Shown: in pieces, positions 1 through 12,096 of the stretch
Layout of the letters: every line of letters starts with the position of its first letter
Numbering within the stretch: position 1 is the stretch's first letter
Assembly (NCBI RefSeq): GCF_905404315.1
Contig: NC_066287.1
Coordinates: 8,494,001-8,558,000, forward strand
Length of the DNA: 64,000 nucleotides
Direction of reading: 5' to 3'
Source: Leptidea sinapis
Lineage: Eukaryota > Arthropoda > Insecta > Lepidoptera > Pieridae
Translations under genes and position numbers: made by a program
The notes under the pieces: generated by a model
Databases searched by the model: none
What the model was told of the DNA's origin: nothing
What the model saw: only the letters and a program-made list of their open reading frames with translations

Positions 1-1261
1 TTTGAGTTTATCGCGAACAGACAGACGCGGCAGAGGACTCTGTTTTATAATATGTCCCTAGTGACTACATAAAACAATTGATAACATTATAAAACGACCC
101 GTAAATTTTTCACAAACAATAAAAACTGATATGAGTCATCATTTCTTCTTTGGTAGGTATTGAAAACAAAGTAAACATTGACTAATTCTCAAAAAGTATA
201 CATGGCTAATTTTATTGAACTTTTAATATTAGGCGTGATGGCTCTTAACGAAGAAATTCAGTTTTCTCACATCCTTGTGTAGGAAATAATAAATTAATTA
301 TTTACCTATGTGTATTTTATCAATAAAATAACTCCGACCGCTGCTGGTTTAAACGAAATTCAGTTTTCCTTACACCCTTTATAACGATGTTTCTAGCATT
401 CTGTCAATTTTATGTCAAACGTCATATGGTTACATTAAAAAAAAAACACTTGAAAATATAATATATAAATAGTAGAATAATATTAAGCAGAATAACCCTA
501 TACTGGTGAGCACTTGTAAAATTTAACAGAATTCTACATTTAAATATATACGAGATTAGATATTATAACTTCGTATTGTTATTTGGCATTCCATATCGCA
601 ACAAAATGTCGGCAGCTGTGCTATCGGCCTCATTATCTCTCTCCGATATTGTGTATAACGAGATACAAACACAATTGGACTCATATTTCATAGTTTCACT
701 ATAAAATAATTTATAATGTTTATGTACATTTTTGTTACGTCTGTTCGCTTTAGTCCAATGTTCTTAGCAATGCTTTCTGCATATTATTTTAAATTAAGGA
801 GGGGTGACTATTTGCGATAAATTTAAACCCCATGTGCATTATACAACAGTGAACCATATTTTATGAGTATACAGGTTTTTCAAACTTTTTCAAAACAACA
901 AAAAAAATTGCGCCATCAAAAATTTATATAAAAAAAATTTTTTTTTCAGTTTACTGAAATCGATTTTTTTTCTTCTGAATTATAAAACAATTAATCACTG
1001 GTTATATAATATATCAATAGTAAAACAATTATCGGTCTAAATTAAAAATTGCGAGACAAGAAACTATGTTATTGCAATATTTTATTCAGATTTTTTTCAC
1101 TAAAATGCCTGAAAAACAAAATAAACTTTATGAAACATGGCTTGCAGTCTGCATTTTTAAAAGATGACCGTTTTCTTAGCTCTCCTTAACTAAGCATAAG
1201 GTCGTTCTTTAAAAATTCCATTAAATTAATTAAAAACAATACCCAATAAAATTATAATATA

Positions 1262-1318
1262 AAAAAGCGGCCAAGTGCGAGTCGGAGCCCTGAAGGGTTC
1301 CGTACCAGCCAGTAGGTA
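1262..1318 (+). repeat. Conserved lepidopteran interspersed repeat, fragment
   Basis: The stretch contains GCGGCCAAGTGCGAGTCGG followed by AAGGGTTCCGTACCAGCCAG. I recall this as a motif found again and again in non-coding DNA of many moths and butterflies. It lies in the intron upstream of the Rho GTPase last exon. A weak relative of its start (AGCAGCCAAGTGC) occurs near 29805 and of its end (CCGTACCAGCCAGTA) near 41214. The element class is not certain. Confidence 0.55.
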
Positions 1319-1637
1319 ACATAAACGAAAATTTAATAATTTATTTTAATTTTTTGATTATTTTTTATAATTAAGTTTAAGTAGTTCTAGTAGCCCCACG
1401 CCACCAAGCGTTGGTAGTATATATTATACCACGCTTCGAAACAGCCGCTGAGGATATTTTTCTTCTGGGATTTTTTTTTCTATTTGAGGGCTAAGAGACC
1501 GCGTTCAAATTTTGTACTTCTTGATATTCTTTTTGAGTTTTTCTACTAAGTACATATGATTCAATATTTTTTGAGTTGAGTTTCATTGCTACACTAAACT
1601 CAATGTACATTAAACTTATTAAACTAACTTGTTTCAG

Positions 1638-1761
1638 AGCTGTTCAGTATGTAGAATGTTCCGCGCTGGAGAGAATCAACATGCATGAGGTGTTCGAAGA
1701 AGGTGTGCGTGCCGCTCTCCGCAAAAAGCCCGTTACCAAACGAAATTGTCAATTCCTGTGA
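1638..1761 (+). CDS. Rho-family small GTPase, last coding exon (partial gene)
   Basis: The exon follows a good acceptor (TTGTTTCAG ending at 1637) and reads AVQYVECSALERINMHEVFE and onward to a C-terminal CQFL before the TGA at 1759-1761. ECSAL is the G5 motif of Rho/Rac/Cdc42 GTPases, which contacts the guanine base. It is followed by the usual C-terminal helix, a short basic stretch (RKKPVTKR) and a CaaX box for prenylation and membrane attachment. The intron falls just before the A-V of the G5 region, as in Rac-type genes, and splits a codon. All upstream exons lie outside the window. The tail differs from Rac1, Cdc42 and RhoA, so a divergent member such as a RhoL-like GTPase is possible; I do not assign a name. 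Confidence 0.88.
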
Positions 1762-4001
1762 TTATTATAATTATCTATAGTTCACCATGCGCTTGTATTC
1801 AAGTTGTGTTCCAGTTTTAACGTCACTTATAACGATACATTCCAGCAGATTATTAAAGACAACGCTACGCTCCTCTGACAAACCTAAAATATTTAACGTA
1901 GTGAGTGCAATTGATAATTTTTGTATTCTTAACGTCTTCTCCACATTATAATTTTTATATTAACATTGCTGTCAACCTTAGATTAAGGATTGGTTGCGCT
2001 CCAACTAAATACCGCAGGCGTACTCGCAAAGTACGGTTATTAATACTACGTCTAAGTGAGCGTACTCGAGTCAATCTCGAACAATGTTTGACGTTGACGT
2101 GCCACATGTTCTATTGAACTAAAATTCCGGGTTGCGTAGTAATACTTTGTAAAAATACTGGGATTATATCAGCAGTAAGTATTCCGTTCCGTTTTTTAAA
2201 TTCACTGTAAAATAACACGAAGCGTATAAAGTTACAAAATTTTAAAGACGCCATTGTGTGTTAAAATGCCACGCACACAAGCATCTAACAGTTACCGTAA
2301 TAAATCTAGTAAATAAAATAAAATGTAGTATCTAGTTGGAGCGCAGCGGACAACAATTCTTCAATCTAAGCTGTCAACAATACGTATTGCCCTCCCTTTA
2401 AAGCCGTTATCTTCATAGTAACTAACATAGTAACTAAAAGCTTAACTTTAAGTAGAAAGGCGTACCTTCCTACATATAGTTAGGTATAGATTATAGAGTA
2501 ATAATCTGTCAAAACGGTTTTATAGCTACTAGGTAGGTACCCTTACAATTTGATTACGTTATGGTTGACCTCAGCTACGAAAGATATATATTATAAAAAT
2601 ATGTATAATATTATGCTTGTACATACTAGGTACTTACTAATTGTTAATGAGAATAAATAATATATGTATAGTTTATGGTCTATTCGAGTCGGAATGGTAA
2701 ACAACGGTTTTAACAATTATTGAACGTAACAAGGTGACCCGTGCAAATTCGATAAACGGTCAGAATGTAACAAAAAAATACTTTGAGATAGCGTATTCTA
2801 AAATTGTCTGTGCTGTTAATAATTTATTAGTGGTAAATCTATAATTTCTTATCAATAGCGATAAACATAAGCTTTAAAAAACACCAGAAATTAAACATAC
2901 CAAAGTCAAAGAAAGAGATATATATATTTATATAAGGTTAGCGTTATATTAGATAAATTAGGTAAGTACTGTGTATCTTCGATTCTTTAAGGTTCGAGTT
3001 CAAAACGGTAGTAAATACCTACTTAAATACTTATTATAAATATTATTAATTACCTATAATTTGTATTTTGGTACCGAGCTACAGGCTTAAGCGAAACTCT
3101 CTAAGAAAAAAGCGATTCACTCGATTGTGTGAAACGTGCAGTCATGATGACGGCTATAATCTTCTAAAAAAAGGAGATAGCCGAAATCCACTACGCTATA
3201 AGCAACTGTTCGCTTTCAAACTTAACCGGATTATACTTCGTCGCCATATTGTAATTACTATTTCAAACTTAAGGCAAAACTCACTGTATGTTTCATACTA
3301 AACTAAATTTCAATTTTTACTTAGGCAGTCCCGCCTCTTAGTACGTCATTCTCGTTGCTACCTAAGTATTTCAAATTACTAATTATTGTTTTAAGCGCAA
3401 TATTTTGGAGTCACCATATTGATAATTATTTAAAAGTATTATTTGTATAAAAAGTAATGTGTGTAAAGTAATGTTTATAGCAAAAGGCCAAGATTAGATT
3501 ATTATTACTTAATACTATTAAACTTACCTTTTAAAAATTATTGACATAGATACCTACTTAAAGTATGAAATAGAAAGCGTTAAGGTACATTTGCTATTTT
3601 TCTTTTGTATAATCAATTTCATATAGATATCTACTTATTTATTTAAACAACCAATAAAGTTATTTTGTTACCATGATTTTATTTATCTATGTTACTTTCA
3701 ACAAGTAATTTTCTCTCATATGGGTTCATTTCCAACCGCGGTGGTAAGTATATACGTTTTTCATGCAGAATTTCATGTAAAACCATCTATTCCTTATTTT
3801 ATCCATTTGGGACATGAATGGAGACCATTCATATTGCATACTAACTTGTCTGTCTTAAAAATATATACCAAATTGATATGATCATTTCATAGTAAGACAC
3901 AATGGTAAGACCCCAGTATCCTAATTCAATATTCTGTATATGCTTATAATAAGTGAAGATTGGATATTTTCATATATTTTTCAAAGAAAAGGAAATGTTC
4001 A
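1762..4001. other. 3' flank of the Rho GTPase gene; intergenic AT-rich DNA
   Basis: No convincing coding exon is seen on either strand. AATAAA occurs at 2299-2304 and again at 2312, about 540 nt after the GTPase stop, and may mark the mRNA end. The rest is low-complexity AT-rich sequence up to the target duplication of the large LINE. Confidence 0.5.
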
Positions 4002-4322
4002 CATTTGTAATTTTTTTTTTATAACTGGCTCCGTCGACTGAATGTCGACGATTCGGCCAACGTCAAGGTGGAGAGATTTTTTATTTTAATTTAGCTGATT
4101 GAAGTATATAAAGAGCTGATTTAAAAGGAAATGATCGGTTTAAATAGCTGTGGTTTTTTTGTGAAATGAAGAATAGGCAACAACAGTTAGTACGGTTAGT
4201 AATAAACACCCCACAACAATATTAACTTTCTTGTTAGTATCTAATCTAAGTTTAAAGGAGAAATGTGTGAATGTAAGTGAATATGTGCCTAATAGAAGCG
4301 TAGAAAGTATGGAGGATAGAAA

Positions 4323-7300
4323 TTACAATTTAATATTATTGCGGGAGATAAATTTGTACAGAATCTTTATGAAAGGGGAATGGCATAAAGTAAGAAGAAA
4401 AGGGATGTTGATGGGGCGAGGGATATCCTTCGGTAGAAGGTCATATAAACGAATTGACAATTTAGGGCAATAGAAAAAAATATGTTCAAGGGTACCTTCC
4501 TCAAGGCCACATTCACATATAGAATGGTCCCTTACCCGGATCTTGGCCAAAAATACTGGGGAACAGACAAATCCCAAGCGAAGTCGTATGATGACAGAAG
4601 TGAAAAGTTTATTTTGTTTTTTTTGAGGAAAGAACCAGGGCTTAGAGGGGATAAAGGGTTGGATAGAACCATAGAATTTACCTTTAGTTTGTTTTGTGAT
4701 TTGCCATAAAGCATTCCATGAATCAGCCAGAAAGTGTTTAGACATAGCGCGTAGATCTCGAGGAAAACAGTACTTAAATTTTAATGTTCCAGACTGAATC
4801 GCGTCTTTAGCGCACGAGTCTGCAATTTCATTGCCAGTTATCCCTAGATAACTAGGTATCCAAGCTAATGCAACTTCTATTCCCATTATGTGACATCTGT
4901 ACAGGGATGCCTTTGTTCTTAAATTAATTGTGAAGTTGTTTGAAGATTTGAAAGGATTTTTTGTTAGGTCCAACAAGCAGCTTAATGAGTCAGACAAGAT
5001 TAAAGCCTTGTTGATCTTATGTGATTCAACATATGACACCGCCTCTGACAGGGCAATTGATTCGCCAGTAAAGATGGAATTCTGAGGGGGACTTTTGTAA
5101 TTTAGAATTATACGGAACTTAGGGATCCAAACTGCAGACCCGACCCAGCTATTATTGGATAATTTGGATGCGTCCGTGTACAACGTCACCCAATCAGACC
5201 ACTCAGAAGATAGAATAGAATTAAATTTTCTATTGGCTTCAGGGCAGTGTTTAGTAATTTCAAAGTCAAAGAAAATTTTAGGTTGGAAAATGAGAGACTG
5301 ATATTCTACTTCAAAGACTGGGCATAAGGCTGATTCGTAAATGGGAACTGGAAAGGCTTTAAATTTAGTATAAGAATTAATTAACGGAGACAGATCTTTA
5401 TGAGACCATTTTTTTTATGGAATAGGAGGACAAACGAGCGTACGGGTCACCGCCGCCCACAATCTCTTGCAACACCAGAGGAATCACAGGAGCGTTGCCG
5501 GCCTTTAAGGAAGGTGTACGCGCTTTTTTTGAAGGTACCCATGTCGTATCGTCCCTGAAACACCGCACAAGGAAGCTCATTCCACAGCTTCGTAGTACGA
5601 GGAAGAAAGCTCCTTGAAAACCGCACTGTGGAGGACCGCCACACATCCAGATGGTGAGGATGATATCCTAACTTGTGGCGTGTCGTGCGAAGGTGGAATT
5701 CGGCGGCAGGAATCAGGTTAAACAGCTCTTCGGAACACCCCCCGTGGTAATGCGGTAGAAGACACACAATGAAGCGACGTCTCTACGCAACGCCAAGTGA
5801 TCCAGCCGTTCACAGAGCACTGGGTCCCCGACAATTCGAGCTGCTCTGCGTTGCATGCGGTCAAATGGATCGAGTTGATACTGGGGTGCGCCAGACCAGA
5901 GAAGACAGCAATACTCCATGTGTGGCCGGACCTGCGCTTTGTAGAGCGCTAGTATGTGGGCCGGCTTGAAGTATTGCCGTGCTCTATTAATGACGCCCAG
6001 TTTCTTTGAAGCCAATTTGGCTTTGCCTTCCAGATGACCACGAAATTGGCAATCGCTCGAGATTTCGAGACCCAGTATTCCGATACTAGGCGAGGCTTTG
6101 AGGGAAGTGTTGTCGAAGAGCGGTGATACGACAAATGGGGTTTTTTTAGTGGTAAACGCGCAAACTTGAGTCTTCTGGGGGTTAAATTGGACAAGGTTCA
6201 ATTTTCTCCATTCCGCGACCTTCTCAAGAGAGGACTCGATAGAAGACACAAGTTTCTCCCGGCACTGGTCGACGATTTCCCGAGAGAGACCTGCATGGCC
6301 CGTGTATATGGCATCACCAGTGCTGTCGTCTGCATAGCAATGAATGTAATATAAAGAAGTTTGAATAGTTAGAGACAAAGAGTGCAGAATATCAAGAAGG
6401 GGGTGTGCGCTAAATTGGATTACGTTAGTTAGGAATCTATCGGCTAGGTACTGACGGCGAAGGTGAAGAGGTGGGTCTACACACTCCACTTGGAGAGCGT
6501 TGACGGGAGAACATTTCATAGCACCAGTTATGATTCGTAAGCATTTGGACTGGATTTTCTCTAATTTGGACAGGGCTATTTTGCTACACGGCTCAAGTAG
6601 AAAGCTACCGTAATCAAAATGACTACGAACGATAGCATTGTATAAAAGTTTTTGACAAAATGGGTGGGCACCCCAGCGTACCCCCGAAAGGGCCCTCATA
6701 ACGTTTACACCCCTCTCACATTTCTTAACAATGTACTTCAAGTGGTGAATACCGGAGAGCTTAGAGTTAAGAAAAAGACCTAGGAATTTAACATTATCCT
6801 TAAACGGGACTGACTCATCACCTACTGAGAGATTTATGACCGGTATAGTGCGTTTTCGGGAAAAAATAACCGCAGTACATTTGGGAACAGAAAGAGTGAG
6901 GTTGTGGTCTAAGAGCCATTGATTCAGATAATATAAAGCAGAATTCAAGCAAGATGATGAATAGTTAAAAGAAGATGAGATGGAGTATAGTGCTATATCA
7001 TCAGCATATTGAAGAATTTTGCAGAATGGGCTAACAGTAAGGGCTAGGTCAGAAGTATATATTATATAGGATAGGACTTAACACCGAACCCTGTGGGAGG
7101 CCCTTCCTGACAGTTCGAGGTGGGAGGAGGGTTCCTTGATGGCGGACGGAAATAGAGCGACCCATTAACATATTACAAATGATATTGATCAACCTAACAG
7201 GAATACTCAGCTGGTGCAGTTTCTGCCTGAGTAGAGGAAGGTGAACGTTGTCATATGCCGCTGAGACATCTAGAAAGACCCCAACAACATGCTCGCTTCT

Positions 7301-8974
7301 AGAAAATGCTAAACGAATTTCAGAAGTAAGGATGCTTAGGTTGTCCAGCGTACCCTTACCTTTCCTAAAGCCATATTGGCTATTAGAAAGGAGATTTTTA
7401 TTTTCTATTATCCATTCTAATCTGTTTTTTACCAAATTTTCCATAATTTTGGCCTGAACTGACGACAAAGCAATGGGACGATAGGAGGAAGCAACCAATG
7501 GGTCCTTGCCAGGTTTAAGGATGGGTATAATAATTTGTGTTCTCCAAGAATTCGGGATTACACAGGAGGAGTAGAACGAATTGAGAATATTAAGAAGGAC
7601 TTTTTTGCTAGTGGTAGAGGATTTACAAATGAAGGAATAAGGTATACCATCCGCGCCAGGAGAGGAATCACTAAGGTGATCAAGAACAGATGTTAGTTCG
7701 GAGAAGGAAAAAGGATCGTTCATTTTGTCTGAGTCGGAAAGGGTAGAAATCGGATCGGGGGTAAAAAGGCAATCAGATTCAGGGACGTAGGGAGGAGCTA
7801 GATGGTAAAAGAAGTCATTAATAAAAGAGTTTAGGTCATTGTTTGAAATGTCCGGCATGTCAAAACCTCTACGATACGTTTTTATATTTTTCCAAACGAG
7901 GGAAAGGGGGGAACGAGGAGATAAGGATTCACAGAATTGACGCCAGCCAAAGGATTTCTTTTTGGAAAGAAGTCTTGATGTGCGAGCAGAAATCTGTTTA
8001 AAGGAAATAAAATCTACCATGCTACAAGATGTGGAGAATATTTTCTCAGCTTCTTTTCGCGAGCGGACCATGGCGGAGCATTCAGCATCCCACCAAGGAG
8101 GGGAAGAAGTTAATTTTCGGTCAGGATTTTTTATGGGAATTGAAGCATTAGCAGCTTGTAAAATTGACGATATGAACTTCTCATACATCTGGAGACAATT
8201 AGATGTTATTATCTCTGTAAAAGAGTCACTTTCTGAGTCCATAAGCAATGAAAATTGATGCCAATTGGCATTGGCGACTCGGTATTTGAGGAGAGGTTGG
8301 GAGGGAGAAAAGGGAGATGGATGGGAATAAGAAATAATAATGGGAAAATGGTCACTACCCAATGAACTTGGTAGCACTAGCCAAGATAAGAGGGAGACTA
8401 GAGAAGGAGATGCAAGAGAAAGGTCTGGCACACTGATATTTTGTGCTGGGGAAACTCTACGAGTGGCAGATCCATCATTGAGGATACATAAATTTATGTC
8501 ATCAAGAAGATCTAAGAGGAACGAGGAAGATGGGTCAATAAAATGAGAACCCCAGATGGTGTGTCGGCAATTAAAATCACCTAATACCACCATGGGGCTA
8601 GGTATTGAGGAGAGAATAGTATTTAGTTCGAGAATGATGTTAGAATTGGGGTGAGGAATATAAACAGAAACAAAAGATATATTAGCAACTCTGGCAGCTA
8701 CTACATGTAAACCTGGATTATGTATAGGCACAATAATTTGGGAGAATGTCATACATGTATTAATCAGCAGTGCACAACCTGCCCAACCATCATCCCTGTC
8801 ATCCCGGAGGCAAGAAAAGCCTGAAATCCTAAAATGGGACCCAGGCATGAGCCACGTCTCCGAAATGGCAAGGATAGACAATTTGTGTCGATTAATCAAA
8901 TATGACAAATCATGTTTATGACGGCGAATGCTTCTACAATTCCATTGGAGAATTTGGAGACCTATAGGAGCCAT
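4323..8974 (-). pseudogene. LINE ORF2: endonuclease, reverse transcriptase, RNase H; interrupted
   Basis: The likely start is the ATG at 8974, since MAPIGLQILQWNCRSI matches the usual beginning of an APE-type endonuclease. Endonuclease motifs seen are WN, SETW, GDFNCRHTIWGS and SDHFPI. RT motifs follow: SSYRPIALSS, YGFRKGKG, FLDVSAAYD, GLPQGSVLSP and the catalytic YADD (6997-7008). A one-base frameshift sits near 7052, between LYNIY and SDLALT. The frame then runs to about 6343, where the CR1-type element interrupts it, and resumes at about 5408 (WSHKDLSPL). RNase H follows with LYTDAS, FTGES, ILSDSL and WIPSYLGITGNEIADS; the usual His of the SH motif is Tyr here. The stop is at 4323. With two frameshifts in all and one insertion, the element is fairly young. 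Confidence 0.92.
5409..6342 (-). mobile_element. 5'-truncated CR1-type LINE inserted in the larger LINE
   Basis: The minus-strand reading begins exactly at the RT catalytic box (HCYADDST) and continues through the RT C-terminal region (GILGLEISSDCQFRGHLE, RPHMEYCCLLWSG, RAARIVGDPVLCERLDHLAL). A one-base deletion near 5755 shifts the frame between FYRI and [13 protein letters not shown], and the last stretch is [20 protein letters not shown]. The 3' end is an A-rich tail, seen as T from 5409. The flanking host frame resumes as WSHKDLSPL. I see no clear target-site duplication. Compared with the copy at 11266-11448, the 3' UTR lacks 18 bp lying between two TCACC repeats. Confidence 0.9.
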
Positions 8975-10299
8975 TATTGCGGGAAAGGACTTCAAGTAAC
9001 TGTTCAACCAGGGCAGAGACATTGTTCGGTAAGGCGTCCGAGAATTTGGACAGCATATTAATAAGAGAGCAAAGAAGTAGTTCAGCAAGATTATCATTTG
9101 GAGTGGGGAGAGGGGTTGATTCTATGGATGGCAATACCTGCAAGGCACGGCCGTTTGGCTGGGAAGAGGAGGGAGAGGAGATAATATTTTGGTGAGCCTG
9201 ACGGTCATAGGATTTCCCAAAAACTGGTTTAGGTTTAGTTGGGGGTAGGAATGTCTTCTTGCAAGATGTTGAAGAAGTGCGGGGAGTGGAGGTCGCCGGT
9301 GGGAATTGAGAAGTTTGAGGAGTATCAGGGGGGGGGATGAGGTCTGGAGACCTCAGAATAAAGTCGTCTTGGTTTATTAAACCTGGTTCAGGCTTCCGAA
9401 TAACTTATATTTTCCTGTGACATAACAAGTTTAATCGATTTTTGGCGAGCATGTTCGGGGCATTTACTATCGATGGCCATATGACTTCCACCACGACAAA
9501 GGAAGCAGGAAGCCTCCAAGTCATTAGTTGTGCATGAATGTCCGGAATGAGGTTGAGCGCATTTATAACATCGTGGCTGAGATCTGCATTGTTTGGCTAT
9601 ATGTCCAAATCTGCAGCAGTTACGGCATTGAGTCGTGGGAAGCTGGTAAAGGGAAACTGGGAGAGAAGCATGGTAGTAATAAACTTTATCGGGTAGGGAT
9701 TGGCCCAAAAAAGTTAGTACCACTGAGTTGGAAGGTACCCATGTGGTAATGCCATCATTCCTAACCTTAACATTTAGCCTTCTCGCTCGAATTACCTCTC
9801 CACAATTTACTGGTAACACTATGCCTTGAATAAGTTCTTCGAGGGACCAATCTGTAGGTATATCGCGGACCACCCACATACGAAATATTTGAAATTTCGG
9901 AATATACGCAGAACATTTGTTACATTCTAGAATATCCAAGTCTAAGAATTTGTTATCTTTTTCAGCTGAAATAAAATCAACTGAGATCTTATTGCAACCA
10001 AGTTTCTTAATGCCTCCCTCTTTAATACCGGTTATATTATTTTTGTGGAGGAATTGTGCAAATTTAAGGATTTTCAATGCGTATCCCGACGCGGGATTTG
10101 GCTCAATTTTAGAGACATATACAGAGAATGGGCCTTTGTCTTCATCAGAGTATTTAAGGTTAGAGTCAGAGTCAAAACTAGGTTTCAAATAAATTGATTG
10201 GATCGATTCTGCCGGTGTCCTTATCTTCTTGCCATCAGGTTTAGTTATCTCCATCTCTGCCGTTCTTTTCAATGCTCTTGATTTGTCTGGGGGTATCAT
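8934..10299 (-). pseudogene. LINE ORF1, gag-like nucleic-acid-binding protein, frameshifted
   Basis: Translation from the ATG at 10299 gives about 300 residues with three zinc knuckles near the end: CRNCCRFGHIAKQC (CX2CX4HX4C), CYKCAQPHSGHSC and CFLCRGGSHMAIDSKC. Such proteins coat the element's RNA. The frame stops at 9388, but the next frame reads on without a stop (IRKPEPGLINQDD, then a Ser/Pro/Thr-rich tail) to 8934, past the ORF2 start. A single indel near 9395-9405 explains this. The true protein was therefore about 455 residues, and the ORF1 and ORF2 ends overlapped by about 40 nt. An upstream shift within that A/T-rich patch cannot be excluded. Confidence 0.85.
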
Positions 10300-10495
10300 C
10301 AGGCGGCTCCTCCATACTCACTTCCACTTATCATTAGAAAAATACCATATACTTACCTAAAATAGTTATACCACCACCAAAACAACACTAACAATAAAAT
10401 TGAGATTCACAAACACCACGATCAGCGTTAACAAAAAAATAACCTAAATTCAACAACCTCTCTCAACCACGCGTTGAACCAAAGTCCATTTGTAA

Positions 10496-11265
10496 ATAAT
10501 ATAATTTTTTGCGAAATGTTCGAGAATATCAAAAATTTAATGTCTTATTACAGCTAAAGTAACGGTTCCACTATTTTGGTGCTAAAGCAAAGAAATAAGA
10601 ATATTTTAGTATAAAATAAAATACTTAGATAATTTATACTACTAAACAATATTAATTATACGACGTATATTAATTATTAATGATCTAAGTTTAAAATAGT
10701 ACAAGTAGCCATAGTAACATATGTCAAATGATGTGGACATAAATCAAAATATATACTTCGAAAATGTTTATTTTTTTTTCGTTTTCCGCCGAAACGAATA
10801 GTTCACATTTCAAAAAATTCGGGACGCAAGCGCACCATTTAGATACGTTATAATTTATGAAAGATTTGTGCAATATTTAAAAGTCAGTCAGTCAATCAGG
10901 ACAAGTAATAATTATTAACGTCAGTATAGTGTTTTCTGTTTTTATGAGAAAAGTGACGAGAAGAACAAGCAAGACACCTACCTAAGTTATATATTACGCT
11001 CTGCCCATTAAATGGCCTTGACCCAGATCGTCGGTCCATTTTCTGGGGGCTTACCAACACTATGTCTTCTGGTACGTGGTCGCCTTTCGAGGTCCTTACT
11101 GCCCCAACGGCCATCTGTCTATCGAGTTATGTCCCTGCACATTGCCACTTCAGTTTCGCAACCATTTGCGGTATGTCGGTGAATTCGGTTCTCCTATAAA
11201 ATATGTAATTTCAAACAATATTTTTTGTTTTTGTATTGATTTCAATAATATAATTATATGATTTT
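10496..11265. other. Intergenic AT-rich DNA, nothing recognised
   Basis: There are short ORFs only, without family motifs or codon structure. Confidence 0.5.
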
Positions 11266-11448
11266 TTTTTATGGAATAGGAGGACAAACGAGCGTACGGG
11301 TCACCTGTTTTTAAGTGATCACCGCCGCCCACAATCTCTTGCAACACCAGAGGAATCACAGGAGCGTTGCCGGCCTTTACGGAAGGTGTACGCGCTTTTT
11401 TTGAAGGTACCCATGTCGTATCTTCCCGGAAACACCGCACAAGGAAGC
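11266..11448 (-). mobile_element. CR1-type LINE, 3' end fragment
   Basis: It matches the 3' UTR and last codons of the CR1-type insertion at 5409-6342 almost base for base, including the A-rich tail (T from 11266) and the GGAGGACAAACGAGCG stretch. It is 5'-truncated at about 11448. This copy keeps the 18 bp that the other has lost. Confidence 0.88.
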
Positions 11449-11988
11449 GTGATTGATTGGCAGATTAATTAATCATGATTGCGCGTAGACTGCTATAACT
11501 ATCTGCGAATCTATGTATTGGTCTGATAGCGGTAACACGAGAGAGAGTAGAGACTGACCGGCTACTTCAGTAAATCCAAGTGCAGATCCCCATAGCAGAG
11601 ATTATGATTCTTTGCCATGTCAACTCCCACCACTCCCAATGTTTGGGCTACGTACCACTGATCATGCGGGAAATGTCTCTGTTCACAACTTCGTTTTAGC
11701 GTATGATATAATTGGTTATTGCGCTGATATAATTGGTTATTGCACTGACGCTAATTCCAGACAGAAGATCTCACAACTTCGCTGTTGGACCTGCTGTTGA
11801 CCTCACATTCGGACAGGACCTTGTTTCCGTTCCCTCCTTTAGAGTCGTTGAACCAGCAATGGCTAAAAACAAAACGAAAATCAGGCTTGAGTCAGTCCAT
11901 TTAATTTTTTCATTCACATCAAAATTTGGAAAATCATGCATCAAGGTTCCCCAATAGACAGTAGAGTTTTTACCGAGGCGAAGTGAAG
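11449..11988. other. Unassigned segment with a 22-bp tandem duplication
   Basis: There is no clear protein. A unit of about 22 bp (GATATAATTGGTTATTG plus linker) is repeated head to tail at about 11705-11748. This segment and the one from 16871 were contiguous before the Jockey-type element inserted, so it may belong to the same older LINE as 16871-17835; I could not confirm that. Confidence 0.4.
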
Positions 11989-12096
11989 CATATGAGCAGA
12001 TTTTTTTTTCTTATCTAAGTCGGATCTGCGATCAGTCACAAGACTAGAAGCGGATGAGTTGGGTGAGTATGACGTTTAGACGAAGAGACCAGTGTC

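Larger units (their letters stand above)
4011..10486 (-). mobile_element. Full-length non-LTR retrotransposon with RNase H (I/Loa-like group)
   Basis: The ends are set by a 9-bp target-site duplication CATTTGTAA, at 4002-4010 and 10487-10495. On the minus strand the element starts GACTTTGGTTCAACGCG and ends in a ten-base poly(A), seen as T at 4011-4020. It carries a 5' UTR, ORF1 with three zinc knuckles (10299 down to 8934) and ORF2 with endonuclease, reverse transcriptase and RNase H (8974 down to 4323). Jockey and CR1 elements normally lack RNase H, which points to the I/Loa/R1 assemblage; the exact clade needs a tree. The body is interrupted by a CR1-type insertion at 5409-6342, so the original element was about 5.5 kb. 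Confidence 0.93.
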
